Source: Burkholderiales bacterium UBA4657 (lineage in GTDB: Bacteria; Pseudomonadota; Gammaproteobacteria; Burkholderiales; Burkholderiaceae_E). Taken from it: DNA of 29,286 bases. Each line of letters starts with the position of its first letter. Within the stretch, counting starts at the first letter, position 1. Below, one piece after another: positions 13,936 through 22,882 of this stretch. Both the position numbers and the translations under genes were made by a program. The notes beneath the pieces are model-generated. The model had not been told where the DNA came from. It searched no databases and was given only the letters and a program-made list of their open reading frames with translations. Where the stretch lies: positions 1 through 29,286 of the forward strand of contig DHLX01000028.1 of NCBI GenBank assembly GCA_002405475.1. The letters run 5' to 3'.

Positions 13936-14412
13936 TTGCAGTCGTTAAGCGATATTGTGCTTGAAGTGGAACGTAACGCTGCGGGCTTGGGTTACGAGGT
14001 GGTCGATGTTGAGCGCAGTGCCCAGGGTTTGTTGCGGGTGTTGATTGACCGATTGGATCGGCAGCCGGTCACGGTCGAGGATTGTGAGCGCCTGAGTCAT
14101 CAGTTATCTCATGCGCTGACGGTGGCCAATGTCGCCTATGAGCGCCTGGAGGTGTCTTCTCCGGGGATAGACCGGCCATTGAAGAAGGCGGCTGATTTTG
14201 AACGGTTTGCCGGTGCTGAAGCGAATGTCAAGCTCAGAACCATGATTGCCGGGCAAAGAAATTTTGAAGGGGTGCTGGTGGCGCCTCAGGGTGAACAGCT
14301 GGGGCTGGAAATTGAGACGCCGACAGGACGTTCATTGTTGAAGTTTACGTGGGCCGAGGTGGAAAAGGCCCGCTTGAAGTTGAAAGTTGATTTCAAAAGG
14401 AAAGTGTCATGA
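13936..14412 (+). CDS. rimP: Ribosome maturation factor RimP
   Basis: 158-residue cytoplasmic factor needed for late maturation of the 30S subunit. Family blocks are LGYEVVDVERS near the start, the VSSPGIDRPLKK motif that ends the N-terminal domain, and a small C-terminal SH3-like barrel. The likely start is TTG at 13936, preceded by a GGGGAGG ribosome-binding site (13922-13928); no ATG or GTG lies nearby in frame. The stop overlaps the nusA start (ATGA). It is the first gene of the rimP-nusA-infB operon. Confidence 0.93.
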   Translation: MQSLSDIVLEVERNAAGLGYEVVDVERSAQGLLRVLIDRLDRQPVTVEDCERLSHQLSHALTVANVAYERLEVSSPGIDRPLKKAADFERFAGAEANVKLRTMIAGQRNFEGVLVAPQGEQLGLEIETPTGRSLLKFTWAEVEKARLKLKVDFKRKVS

Positions 14413-15896
14413 GCCGCGAAGTGTTGTTGCTGGTAGATGCGCTGGCGCGCGAGAAAAACGTGAGCAAGGAAATTGTCTTTGGTGCGCTGGAGATGGCCCT
14501 GGCCGCCGCCACCAAGAAGCTGTTTCCTGATCAGGAAGTGGATATTCGCGTCAGTGTTGATCGCGAGACTGGCGCTTACGAGGCATTCCGGCGCTGGCTG
14601 GTCAAGCCCGACGAGGCCGGACTGGAAAATCCTGATGCTGAAATTTTGTTGATGGATGCGCGCGACCAGATTGCGGATATCGAGGTCGAAGAATACATTG
14701 AAGAGCCGTTGCCCCATGTTGATTTGGGACGCCGTTTTGCTCAGGACACCAAGCAGGTGATTTTGCAACGCATTCGTGATGCCGAGCGTGAGCAGATTCT
14801 GAATGAGTTTCTGGCGCGTGGTGACAATATCATCAACGGCACCATCAAGCGCATGGAAAAAGGCGATGCCATTATCGAGGCAGGTCGGGTCGAGGCCCGT
14901 TTGCCGCGTGACCAGATGATCCCGAAAGAAAATCTGCGCATTGGCGATCGGGTGCGTGCTTATCTGCTAAAAATAGATCGTCTGGCGCGCGGTCCGCAAA
15001 TTATCGTGTCGCGCACTTCGCCGGAGTTCATCAGAAAACTGTTTGAACTGGAAGTACCTGAAATCGAGCAGGGTTTGCTCGAGATCAAGGCTGCGGCACG
15101 CGACCCGGGTGTGCGCGCCAAAATCGCGGTCTACACCGCAGATCGGCGCATAGACCCGATTGGAACCTGCGTGGGCATGCGCGGTTCGCGCGTTACTGCG
15201 GTCAAGAACGAAATTTGCGGCGAGAATGTTGATATTGTGTTGTGGTCGGAAGACCCCGCGCAGTTTGTCATTGGCGCCCTGGCGCCGGCCAACGTGCAGT
15301 CGATTGTGGTTGATGAAGACAAGCACGCCATGGATGTGGTGGTCGATGAAGACAATCTGGCGCTGGCGATCGGTCGTGGTGGCCTGAATGTGCGTCTGGC
15401 TACAGATCTGACCGGCTGGCAAATCAATATCCTGACCCAGGACGAGGCCAGTGCCAAACAATCGGGCGAAAGCGAAAAAATCCGTGAGTTGTTCATGAAC
15501 AAACTCGATGTTGACGAAGAAGTCGCGGACATTCTGATTGAGGAAGGGTTTTCGACGCTGGAAGAAGTCGCCTACGTACCGTTGCAGGAAATGCTGGATA
15601 TTGAAGCCTTTGACCAGGAAACGGTCGAAGAACTGCGTTCGCGCGCTCGTAATGCGCTTTTGACGGATGCTATTGCCACCGAGGAAAAGGTTGGCAGTGT
15701 GTCACAGGACCTGCTCTCTCTCGAGGGCATGACACGCGAGCTGGCGGCAAGTCTGGCTGAACATGACGTGCATACACGCGATGATCTGGCCGAGTTGGCC
15801 GTGGATGAATTGACCGAGATGACCGGGGTTTCCGAGCGGGAAGCCAAGGATTTGATTTTGCGCGCACGCGCACACTGGTTTGCGAATGCTGAATAA
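14409..15896 (+). CDS. nusA: Transcription elongation/termination factor NusA
   Basis: RNA-polymerase-binding factor that promotes pausing, termination and antitermination. At 495 residues it has the full proteobacterial layout: an N-terminal polymerase-binding domain (about 1-125), S1 (about 135-200, GTIKRMEKGDAIIEAGRVEA), KH1 and KH2 (about 205-345, with IGTCVGMRGSR and LAIGRGGLNVRLA), and two C-terminal acidic helix-hairpin-helix repeats (about 365-420 and 435-490). It overlaps rimP by 4 nt and has AAGGAAA before the ATG. In E. coli NusA regulates its own operon, which makes the leader terminator at 13852-13884 notable. Confidence 0.97.
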   Translation: MSREVLLLVDALAREKNVSKEIVFGALEMALAAATKKLFPDQEVDIRVSVDRETGAYEAFRRWLVKPDEAGLENPDAEILLMDARDQIADIEVEEYIEEPLPHVDLGRRFAQDTKQVILQRIRDAEREQILNEFLARGDNIINGTIKRMEKGDAIIEAGRVEARLPRDQMIPKENLRIGDRVRAYLLKIDRLARGPQIIVSRTSPEFIRKLFELEVPEIEQGLLEIKAAARDPGVRAKIAVYTADRRIDPIGTCVGMRGSRVTAVKNEICGENVDIVLWSEDPAQFVIGALAPANVQSIVVDEDKHAMDVVVDEDNLALAIGRGGLNVRLATDLTGWQINILTQDEASAKQSGESEKIRELFMNKLDVDEEVADILIEEGFSTLEEVAYVPLQEMLDIEAFDQETVEELRSRARNALLTDAIATEEKVGSVSQDLLSLEGMTRELAASLAEHDVHTRDDLAELAVDELTEMTGVSEREAKDLILRARAHWFANAE

Positions 15897-15931
15897 GCAT
15901 TCCCGAATCGACGCATACAAGCGGGGAATGA

Positions 15932-18727
15932 ATGGCGAGTACCAATGTTGGCCAGTTTGCAGCTGAACTCAAGATGCCCGAAAGTGCATTGCTCGAGCAA
16001 TTGCGCGCAGCGGGTGTCGAGAAGAATTCGGCAGAAGATGTCATAAGCGCAGAGGACAAATCCAGGCTGCTCGAGGCCTTGCGTCGCGCCCACGGTACTG
16101 AAGCCAGTACCGAGAAGAAAAAAATTACCTTGACGCGCAAGCAGACGGCCGAAATCAAACAGGCCGATGCTACCGGCAAGTCACGCACCATCCAGGTAGA
16201 AATTCGCAAGAAGCGCGTTTTTGTTCAGCGCGATGCTGCTGGCGAAGCGGTGCCCGCCGAAATGCCAGTACCAGTTCAGTCGCCCATTGACGAAAAAGAA
16301 CGCCTGCTGCGTGAAGAGGAAGAACGACGTCAGGCTGAGCTGTTAAGCCGCCAGGCGGCCGAATTGAAAGAAAAACAGGAGCGTCTGGCCAAACTGGAGC
16401 AGGAACGGCTGGAGCGTGAACAACAAGCCCAGGCCGAGCAGGAAACAGTACAAAAACAGGCTGAGCCAGCAGAGACCTCATTGCAGGGCAGTGAGCAGGC
16501 TGAGGCCGCTCGAGTAGCGCAGGAACAGGCGCGCCTGCGCCAGGCTGAAGAGGAAAAACGCCGTAACGACGAGCTGGTCAAGGCGCGACGTGCGGTTGAA
16601 GATGAAGTCGCGGCCATGAACCGTATGCTGTCGCAACCGAAAAAAGTATTGCGTGCTGCGGTGCCGGAAAAAGAAAAAGCCGCAGCAGCACCAGCTCCCA
16701 GTGGTACTTTACACAAGCCTAGTGCCAAGCCCGGCCCGGGTGCCAAAGCCGGAGAACCGGCCAAGACTGAGGACAAGCCCAAGGGCAAGCAACTGAATCA
16801 GGCCAAACTGTCGTCGACCTGGAATGACGAGGCAGGCAAGAAACGCACGATTAAAACCCGTGGTGATGTCACGGGTGGTGTTGGTAGCAGTGCCTGGCGC
16901 GGCCCCAAAGCGCATAAACATGGCAAGCACGAGACGGCGGCATCCAGCTTCAATGCCCCGACCGAGCCTATCGTGCGCGAGATTCATGTACCCGAGACCA
17001 TTACAGTTGCCGACCTGGCACACAAGATGTCAGTGAAAGCAGCCGAAGTGATCAAGTCCCTGATGAAAATGGGGCAGATGGTGACGATCAACCAGGTGCT
17101 GGATCAGGACACGGCGATGATCATCGTCGAAGAAATGGGACATAAAGCCCTGGCCGCCAAACTGGATGACCCCGAAGCCGATATTGTTCAGGCTGCCATC
17201 AGTGAAGATGCGTTACCCGAGCCGCGTCCTCCCGTGGTCACGATCATGGGCCACGTCGATCATGGCAAGACTTCCTTGCTCGACTACATTCGTCGCACCA
17301 AAGTGGCCGCCGGTGAGGCGGGGGGTATTACCCAGCACATTGGTGCTTACCATGTGGAAACACCGCGCGGCATTATTACTTTCCTCGACACTCCCGGCCA
17401 TGAAGCGTTTACCGCCATGCGTGCGCGGGGTGCCAAGGCGACCGATATTGTCATTCTGGTTGTGGCCGCCGACGATGGCGTCATGCCGCAAACGCGCGAG
17501 GCCATACACCATGCCAAAGCGGCAGGTGTGCCCATCGTCGTGGCGGTCAATAAAATTGACAAGCCCGAAGCCAACCCTGATCGCGTCAAGCAGGAACTGG
17601 TAGCCGAGCAGGTGGTACCCGAAGAATACGGCGGCGATTCGCCTTTTGTGTCGGTGTCGGCCAAAACCGGCCAGGGCATTGATGATTTGCTCGAGAACGT
17701 GCTGCTGCAAGCCGAAGTGCTGGAACTGACCTCGATCAAAGAAGCCCCTGCCAAGGGTCTGGTGATTGAAGCGCAGCTTGACAAGGGGCGTGGCCCGGTA
17801 GCGACGATTCTGGTGCAGTCCGGAACGCTCGAGCGTGGTGATGTGGTGCTGGCTGGTACCTCATTTGGTCGTGTGCGCGCCATGCTGGATGAAAATGGCA
17901 AGCCGATACAGAAGGCTGGCCCCTCGATTCCGGTCGAGATTCAGGGCTTGAGCGAGGTGCCTTCAGCCGGTGAGGAAGTCATCGTGCTGCAAGACGAACG
18001 CAAGGCGCGTGAAATTGCCTTGTTCCGTGCTGGCAAGTTTCGTGATGTCAAACTGGCGAAGCAGCAGGCCGCCAAGCTGGAAAATATGTTCGAGCAAATG
18101 GCCGAGGGCGAAGTCAAAACCTTGGCGCTTATTATCAAGGCCGACGTACAGGGTTCGCAGGAAGCCATTATCCACGCCATGCAGAAACTGAGTACGGGCG
18201 AAGTCAAGGTACAGGTCGTTCATGCTGCCGTCGGTGGCATTACCGAGTCCGATGTCAACCTGGCGACGGCCTCGAAAGCGGTCATCATCGGCTTTAATAC
18301 CCGGGCTGACCAGGCAGCGCGCAAACTGGCGGAAACCAATGGTATTGATATTCGCTACTACAACATCATCTATGATGCTGTTGATGAAGTGAAGGCCGCC
18401 ATGTCCGGCATGCTGGCGCCCGAGAAGAAGGAAGAGACTCTGGGGCTGGTGCAGATACGTCAGGTGTTCCGTATCAGCAAGGTGGGTTCGGTGGCCGGTT
18501 GTATGGTGCTGAGTGGACTGGTACGTCGCAACGCCCAGGTACGCCTGTTACGCGATAACGTAGTGATCTATACCGGCGAACTTGACTCGCTGAAACGCTT
18601 CAAGGATGACGTGCGCGAAGTCAAGGAAGGTTTCGAGTGCGGTCTCTCTCTGAAAGGTTATGACGATATCAAGGAAGGCGACCAGCTCGAAGTCTTTGAA
18701 ATCAAGGAAGTGGCGCGTTCTTTGTAA
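15932..18727 (+). CDS. infB: Translation initiation factor IF-2
   Basis: GTPase that brings fMet-tRNA to the 30S subunit and promotes subunit joining. It has 931 residues: an N-terminal IF2_N motif (about 1-55), a long charged Glu/Gln/Ala/Lys-rich linker with coiled-coil character (about 110-350), a second IF2_N segment (about 355-405), then the G domain from about residue 430. G1 is GHVDHGKT (about 440), G3 is DTPGHEAF (about 486) and G4 is NKID (about 540). Domains II, III and the fMet-tRNA-binding IV follow. GGGGAA precedes the ATG, 35 nt after nusA. Confidence 0.97.
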   Translation: MASTNVGQFAAELKMPESALLEQLRAAGVEKNSAEDVISAEDKSRLLEALRRAHGTEASTEKKKITLTRKQTAEIKQADATGKSRTIQVEIRKKRVFVQRDAAGEAVPAEMPVPVQSPIDEKERLLREEEERRQAELLSRQAAELKEKQERLAKLEQERLEREQQAQAEQETVQKQAEPAETSLQGSEQAEAARVAQEQARLRQAEEEKRRNDELVKARRAVEDEVAAMNRMLSQPKKVLRAAVPEKEKAAAAPAPSGTLHKPSAKPGPGAKAGEPAKTEDKPKGKQLNQAKLSSTWNDEAGKKRTIKTRGDVTGGVGSSAWRGPKAHKHGKHETAASSFNAPTEPIVREIHVPETITVADLAHKMSVKAAEVIKSLMKMGQMVTINQVLDQDTAMIIVEEMGHKALAAKLDDPEADIVQAAISEDALPEPRPPVVTIMGHVDHGKTSLLDYIRRTKVAAGEAGGITQHIGAYHVETPRGIITFLDTPGHEAFTAMRARGAKATDIVILVVAADDGVMPQTREAIHHAKAAGVPIVVAVNKIDKPEANPDRVKQELVAEQVVPEEYGGDSPFVSVSAKTGQGIDDLLENVLLQAEVLELTSIKEAPAKGLVIEAQLDKGRGPVATILVQSGTLERGDVVLAGTSFGRVRAMLDENGKPIQKAGPSIPVEIQGLSEVPSAGEEVIVLQDERKAREIALFRAGKFRDVKLAKQQAAKLENMFEQMAEGEVKTLALIIKADVQGSQEAIIHAMQKLSTGEVKVQVVHAAVGGITESDVNLATASKAVIIGFNTRADQAARKLAETNGIDIRYYNIIYDAVDEVKAAMSGMLAPEKKEETLGLVQIRQVFRISKVGSVAGCMVLSGLVRRNAQVRLLRDNVVIYTGELDSLKRFKDDVREVKEGFECGLSLKGYDDIKEGDQLEVFEIKEVARSL

Positions 18728-18755
18728 CGTGTACTGGCACTGGTAAATGTAGTTC

Positions 18756-19118
18756 ATGAAACGGCATTCAGCCCCCCATCGTTCGCAGCGTGTGGCCGAC
18801 CAGATTCAACGCGATCTGGCCGAGCTGATACCGCGCGAGGTACGTGACCCGAGGGCGGTACTGGTCACGGTCAAGTCGGTCGAGGTCACGCCAGACTATG
18901 CCCATGCCAAAGTGTATGTCAGTTCCTTGCTGGAAGACGGTCAGGGCGCAGTCGATGCCTTGAATGAGGCTTCGGCCTTGCTGCATGCTCACTTGTTCAA
19001 GCGCCTGCACATTCATACCGTGCCGCACTTGAAATTTGTGCTTGACCAGAGTGGTGAACGCGGGCTGGAGTTGTCGCAATTGATTGACCAGGCGAACGCT
19101 GTCCGAGCCAAAGAATAA
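18756..19118 (+). CDS. rbfA: 30S ribosome-binding factor A
   Basis: 120-residue single KH-domain protein that binds the 30S neck and assists 16S rRNA 5'-end maturation and cold adaptation. Family motifs are RVADQIQRDLAELIPREVRDPR near the start (shown here as a conserved block at residues 13-34), VTVKSVEVTPDYAHAKVYVS, and PHLKFVLDQSGERG. It lies 28 nt after infB in the same operon. The ribosome-binding site is weak. Confidence 0.95.
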   Translation: MKRHSAPHRSQRVADQIQRDLAELIPREVRDPRAVLVTVKSVEVTPDYAHAKVYVSSLLEDGQGAVDALNEASALLHAHLFKRLHIHTVPHLKFVLDQSGERGLELSQLIDQANAVRAKE

Positions 19119-19151
19119 ACCGTGTTGTTGGGCAGTCGCGCAGGTTAGTCA

Positions 19152-20060
19152 GTGAAAGTAGAACGGTTTGCTCTGGATGGGGTTTTGATGCTGGACAAGC
19201 CTGCTGGCTGGTCGAGTAATGATGCGCTGTCCAAAGTGAAGGGTCTGCTTGCAGCCAGGAAGGCCGGGCATACTGGAACGCTGGATCCGTTTGCCACCGG
19301 ATTGCTGCCTATTTGTTTCGGCGAGGCGACCAAGTTTTCTGCCGACCTGCTCGAGGCTGATAAGGGCTATGAGGCAACGGCACGTCTGGGTGTCACCACC
19401 ACCACGGGTGATATTGAAGGCGAGGTTGTCGCGGTCAACGCAGTGAATGTCAGCCGCGAACAGCTTGACGGGGTAGTTACACAATTTTGTGGTTCCATTG
19501 AACAGGTGCCGCCGATGTACTCGGCACTCAAGCATGGCGGGCGAGCGCTGTATGAATATGCCCGTGCCGGTCAGGAAGTCGTCAGGTTGGCGCGGCAGGT
19601 GCGGATTGAAGCCCTGCAGACCTTAAGTCTGGAAGGCGATATCTGGTGCTTTCGTGTGCGTTGTAGCAAGGGCACGTATATACGAACGCTGGCTGAGGAT
19701 ATAGGGCTGGCTTTGGGTTGTGGCGCGCATTTGCTGGGTTTGCGACGCACCCAGGTGGCGCAGTGGTCGGTGACACAAGCCTTGACGCTGGACAGACTGC
19801 AGGCCATGACGCTGGAACAACGGCGACTGGCGTGTCTGCCGGTCGATGCCCTGTTACAGACGCTGCCGGCACTGCACCTGTCGGACGCAGACGCCGCGCG
19901 TTTTTGTCACGGTCAGCGCCTCAAGTTGAGCCCGTTGCCCGCAGGCGCACCGGCGCGACTACGTGTTTATCAGGCGTCTGACGCCCGTTTGCTCGGTACC
20001 GCGCAATGCGATGAGACCGGGCGCTTACAACCAGAAAGATTGATTGCAGTTAAAAATTAG
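19152..20060 (+). CDS. truB: tRNA pseudouridine(55) synthase
   Basis: Makes pseudouridine 55 in the T arm of tRNAs (EC 5.4.99.25). The 302-residue product has DGVLMLDKPAGWSSND, GHTGTLDPFATGLLP with catalytic Asp45, the YEATARLGVTTTTGD block, and KGTYIRTLAEDIG, followed by a PUA-like C-terminal region. The start is GTG 19152; the Shine-Dalgarno is weak. It follows rbfA after 33 nt, and its stop codon overlaps the typA ribosome-binding site. Confidence 0.96.
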   Translation: MKVERFALDGVLMLDKPAGWSSNDALSKVKGLLAARKAGHTGTLDPFATGLLPICFGEATKFSADLLEADKGYEATARLGVTTTTGDIEGEVVAVNAVNVSREQLDGVVTQFCGSIEQVPPMYSALKHGGRALYEYARAGQEVVRLARQVRIEALQTLSLEGDIWCFRVRCSKGTYIRTLAEDIGLALGCGAHLLGLRRTQVAQWSVTQALTLDRLQAMTLEQRRLACLPVDALLQTLPALHLSDADAARFCHGQRLKLSPLPAGAPARLRVYQASDARLLGTAQCDETGRLQPERLIAVKN

Positions 20061-20069
20061 GAACCTAGC

Positions 20070-21899
20070 ATGACGAAAAGACAATTACGCAATATCGCCA
20101 TCATCGCTCACGTCGATCATGGCAAGACCACGCTGGTCGATCAGTTGCTGCGCCAGTCCGGAACATTCCGGGAAAATCAGCAAGTGTCCGAGCGCATTAT
20201 GGACTCGAATGATCTGGAAAAGGAACGTGGCATTACCATTCTGGCGAAAAATTGTGCCGTGAGCTGGAACGGCTATCACATCAATATTGTCGATACGCCG
20301 GGCCATGCCGACTTTGGCGGCGAGGTCGAGCGCGTGTTGTCGATGGTCGATGGCGTACTGCTGCTGGTCGATGCCGTGGAAGGCCCGATGCCGCAAACCC
20401 GTTTTGTTACGCGCAAGGCTCTGGCGCTGGGTTTGAAGCCGATTGTCGTCGTCAATAAAATCGACCGCCCGGGCGCGCGACCGGACTATGTTGTCAATGC
20501 CACCTTCGATCTATTTGACAAACTCGGGGCGACCGAAGAACAGCTCGATTTTCCGGTCATTTATGCTTCAGGCCTGTCGGGTTATGCCGGACTTACCGCT
20601 GAAGTACGCAGTGGCGACATGCAGCCCTTGTTCGAGGCCGTCATTGCGCATGTACCGGTGCGTAACGATGATGCCGATGGTCCCTTGCAACTACAGATTG
20701 TTTCACTCGACTACAACAGTTATGTGGGCAAGATTGGTATCGGTCGTATCAATCGTGGTCGCGTCAAGGGCTTGCAAGAGGTTGTGCTGTTAAATGGGCC
20801 TGACAGTACGCCGCAACGTGCGCGCATCAATCAGGTGCTCAAGTTTCGCGGGCTGGAACGCGAGGTCGTCGAAGAAGCCGAAGCGGGCGATATTGTCCTG
20901 ATCAATGGTATTGAAGACATTGCCATTGGCAGTACCTTGTGCGCGCCTGATACCCCTGAAGCTTTACCTTTGTTGAAGGTCGATGAACCAACCCTGACGA
21001 TGAATTTTCAGGTCAATACCTCGCCGCTGGCGGGTCGTGAAGGCAAGTTTGTTACCAGTCGGCAATTGCGCGAACGTCTGGAGCGTGAGCTCAAGTCGAA
21101 CGTGGCTTTGCGCGTCGAATTTACGGGCGATAGTGATACCTTTCTGGTCTCGGGCCGGGGTGAGCTGCACCTGACGATTCTGATTGAAAACATGCGCCGC
21201 GAGGGTTACGAAATGGCGGTGGGTAAACCGCGGGTGGTCATCAAGGAAATCAATGGTGAAAAGCATGAGCCTTATGAATTACTGACGGTGGATGTTGAAG
21301 ATCAGAATCAAGGCGCTGTCATGGAAGCGCTGGGACTGCGCAAAGGTGACCTGCTCGACATGCAGCCCGACGGCAAGGGACGTGTGCGTCTCGAATACCG
21401 GATTCCGGCGCGTGGCCTGATCGGTTTCCAGGGCGACTTCATGACCATGACCCGGGGCACTGGTCTGATGAGCCATATTTTTGATGACTATGCGCCGGTC
21501 AAGCCGGGTGATCTGGGCGAAAGACGCAATGGTGTCCTGATCAGTCAGGATGACGGCGATGCCGTGGCTTACGCCTTGTGGAAATTGCAGGATCGTGGCC
21601 GCATGTTTGTCAGCCCGGGTGAGACTTTGTACGAAGGCATGATTATCGGCATTCATTCGCGCGATAACGACTTAGTGGTCAATCCTATCAAGGGCAAGCA
21701 ACTGACCAACGTACGCGCCTCGGGTACCGATGAGGCAGTACGACTCGTGCCGCCGATTCAGCTGACGCTGGAATATGCGGTTGAGTTTATTGCTGATGAT
21801 GAGCTGGTGGAAGTGACCCCGAAAAACATCCGGCTGCGCAAACGTTTTTTGAAAGAGCACGAGCGTAAACGCGCCTCACGCGAATCACTGGCAGCCTGA
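20070..21899 (+). CDS. typA: Translational GTPase TypA/BipA
   Basis: Ribosome-associated GTPase of the elongation-factor family involved in 50S assembly, cold and stress responses. It has 609 residues: a G domain with AHVDHGKTTLVD (residues 13-24), DTPGHADFGGEVERVLSMVD and VVNKIDRPGARPD, then domain II, an EF-G-like domain III and V (GRGELHLTILIENMRREGYE), and the BipA-specific C-terminal domain ending in a Lys/Arg-rich helix. AGGAA (20059-20063) gives a well-spaced ribosome-binding site overlapping the truB stop. Confidence 0.97.
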   Translation: MTKRQLRNIAIIAHVDHGKTTLVDQLLRQSGTFRENQQVSERIMDSNDLEKERGITILAKNCAVSWNGYHINIVDTPGHADFGGEVERVLSMVDGVLLLVDAVEGPMPQTRFVTRKALALGLKPIVVVNKIDRPGARPDYVVNATFDLFDKLGATEEQLDFPVIYASGLSGYAGLTAEVRSGDMQPLFEAVIAHVPVRNDDADGPLQLQIVSLDYNSYVGKIGIGRINRGRVKGLQEVVLLNGPDSTPQRARINQVLKFRGLEREVVEEAEAGDIVLINGIEDIAIGSTLCAPDTPEALPLLKVDEPTLTMNFQVNTSPLAGREGKFVTSRQLRERLERELKSNVALRVEFTGDSDTFLVSGRGELHLTILIENMRREGYEMAVGKPRVVIKEINGEKHEPYELLTVDVEDQNQGAVMEALGLRKGDLLDMQPDGKGRVRLEYRIPARGLIGFQGDFMTMTRGTGLMSHIFDDYAPVKPGDLGERRNGVLISQDDGDAVAYALWKLQDRGRMFVSPGETLYEGMIIGIHSRDNDLVVNPIKGKQLTNVRASGTDEAVRLVPPIQLTLEYAVEFIADDELVEVTPKNIRLRKRFLKEHERKRASRESLAA

Positions 21900-21910
21900 A
21901 TCGGGGTCAT

Positions 21911-22810
21911 ATGTCTGCCATGCATACTGACCATATGATGCAGCGACGTTGGGCCATCGTGCTGATGGTGATGTGTACTCTGCTATGGAGCATGGCCGGT
22001 ATTGTGACGCGGCAACTGGAGAGTACCCAGGGGTTTGAGGTCACGTTCTGGCGCAGTCTGTTTGCGGCTCTGTTTGTGGCGGCCTATCTGGGTCTGGTAC
22101 GGCGTAATTTATGGACATCAGTGCGACAGTCGTCGTGGAGCGGATTTTTGTCCGGCGCCATGTGGGCAGTGATGTTTACCTGTTTCATGCTGGCCCTGAC
22201 CCGAACCACGGTGGCGAACACCTTGATTGTCATGAGCATTGCACCGTTACTGACTGCACTGCTGGCGGCATTTTTCCTGCACCAGCGCATTGCCCTGACG
22301 ACCTGGGTGGCGATCAGTCTTGCCATGCTTGGCATGGTCTGGATGTTTGCCGATGCTTTCGAGGCGCATGAGTCCCGTCACTGGATAGGAATGATGATTG
22401 GTCTTGGAGTTCCGGTAGCAGCCGCGATCAATGTCATTACACTGAAAAAAGCCGGCCATAATATCGATTTGATACCTGCAGTATTAATAGGGGGTGTCTT
22501 GTCTGCCTTGGCAACCCTATCATTTGCCTGGCCGTTCCAGGTCTCCTGGCATGATTTAGGCTGGCTCGCCCTGTTGGGGTTTTGTCAGCTGGCTTTGCCA
22601 TGTATGCTCATGGTTATTGCGGCTCGTCATTTGAGTGCGCCGGAAGTATCGTTGTTATCGTTGCTCGAGGTTCTGTTAGGCCCGCTGTGGGTCTGGTGGG
22701 GAGCCGGAGAGCGACCAGCGCAAGCCACCCTGTGGGGCGGTAGTATCGTACTGGCTGCGTTATTACTGAATGAATGCATCAGCGTTCGGCGTCAGCAAGC
22801 CTTGAAATAA
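21911..22810 (+). CDS. EamA-family (DMT superfamily) membrane transporter
   Basis: 299-residue inner-membrane protein with ten predicted hydrophobic helices in two EamA repeats (about 15-148 and 157-290). The first repeat has CTLLWSMAGIVTRQLES and FWRSLFAALFVAAYLG; the second ends LSLLEVLLGPLWVWWGAGE, typical of drug/metabolite exporters. The substrate is unknown. It begins 11 nt after typA, so it probably reads through from that operon. Two short stretches of His/Met-rich sequence sit at the N-terminus. Confidence 0.88.
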   Translation: MSAMHTDHMMQRRWAIVLMVMCTLLWSMAGIVTRQLESTQGFEVTFWRSLFAALFVAAYLGLVRRNLWTSVRQSSWSGFLSGAMWAVMFTCFMLALTRTTVANTLIVMSIAPLLTALLAAFFLHQRIALTTWVAISLAMLGMVWMFADAFEAHESRHWIGMMIGLGVPVAAAINVITLKKAGHNIDLIPAVLIGGVLSALATLSFAWPFQVSWHDLGWLALLGFCQLALPCMLMVIAARHLSAPEVSLLSLLEVLLGPLWVWWGAGERPAQATLWGGSIVLAALLLNECISVRRQQALK

Positions 22811-22820
22811 GGCATTTCCC

Positions 22821-22848
22821 TTTAGTTATTCGCCGCTCCCGCCGTTAT
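22821..22848 (+). promoter_or_regulatory. Candidate sigma-28 (FliA) promoter before cheV
   Basis: TTTAGTTA (22821-22828), 12 bp, then GCCGTTAT (22841-22848), compared with the TAAAGTTT-N11-GCCGATAA consensus. The -10 part matches six of eight positions, the -35 part five of eight, and the spacing is one base long. It lies 34 nt before the cheV start. Confidence 0.35.
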
Positions 22849-22882
22849 TCATGGGTGCTATCTTGCGTCAAGGAGGTGTCCT

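Noticed and set aside
15670..16209. Minus-strand open frames across the nusA-infB junction
   Set aside because: Shadows of conserved genes, with no family resemblance.
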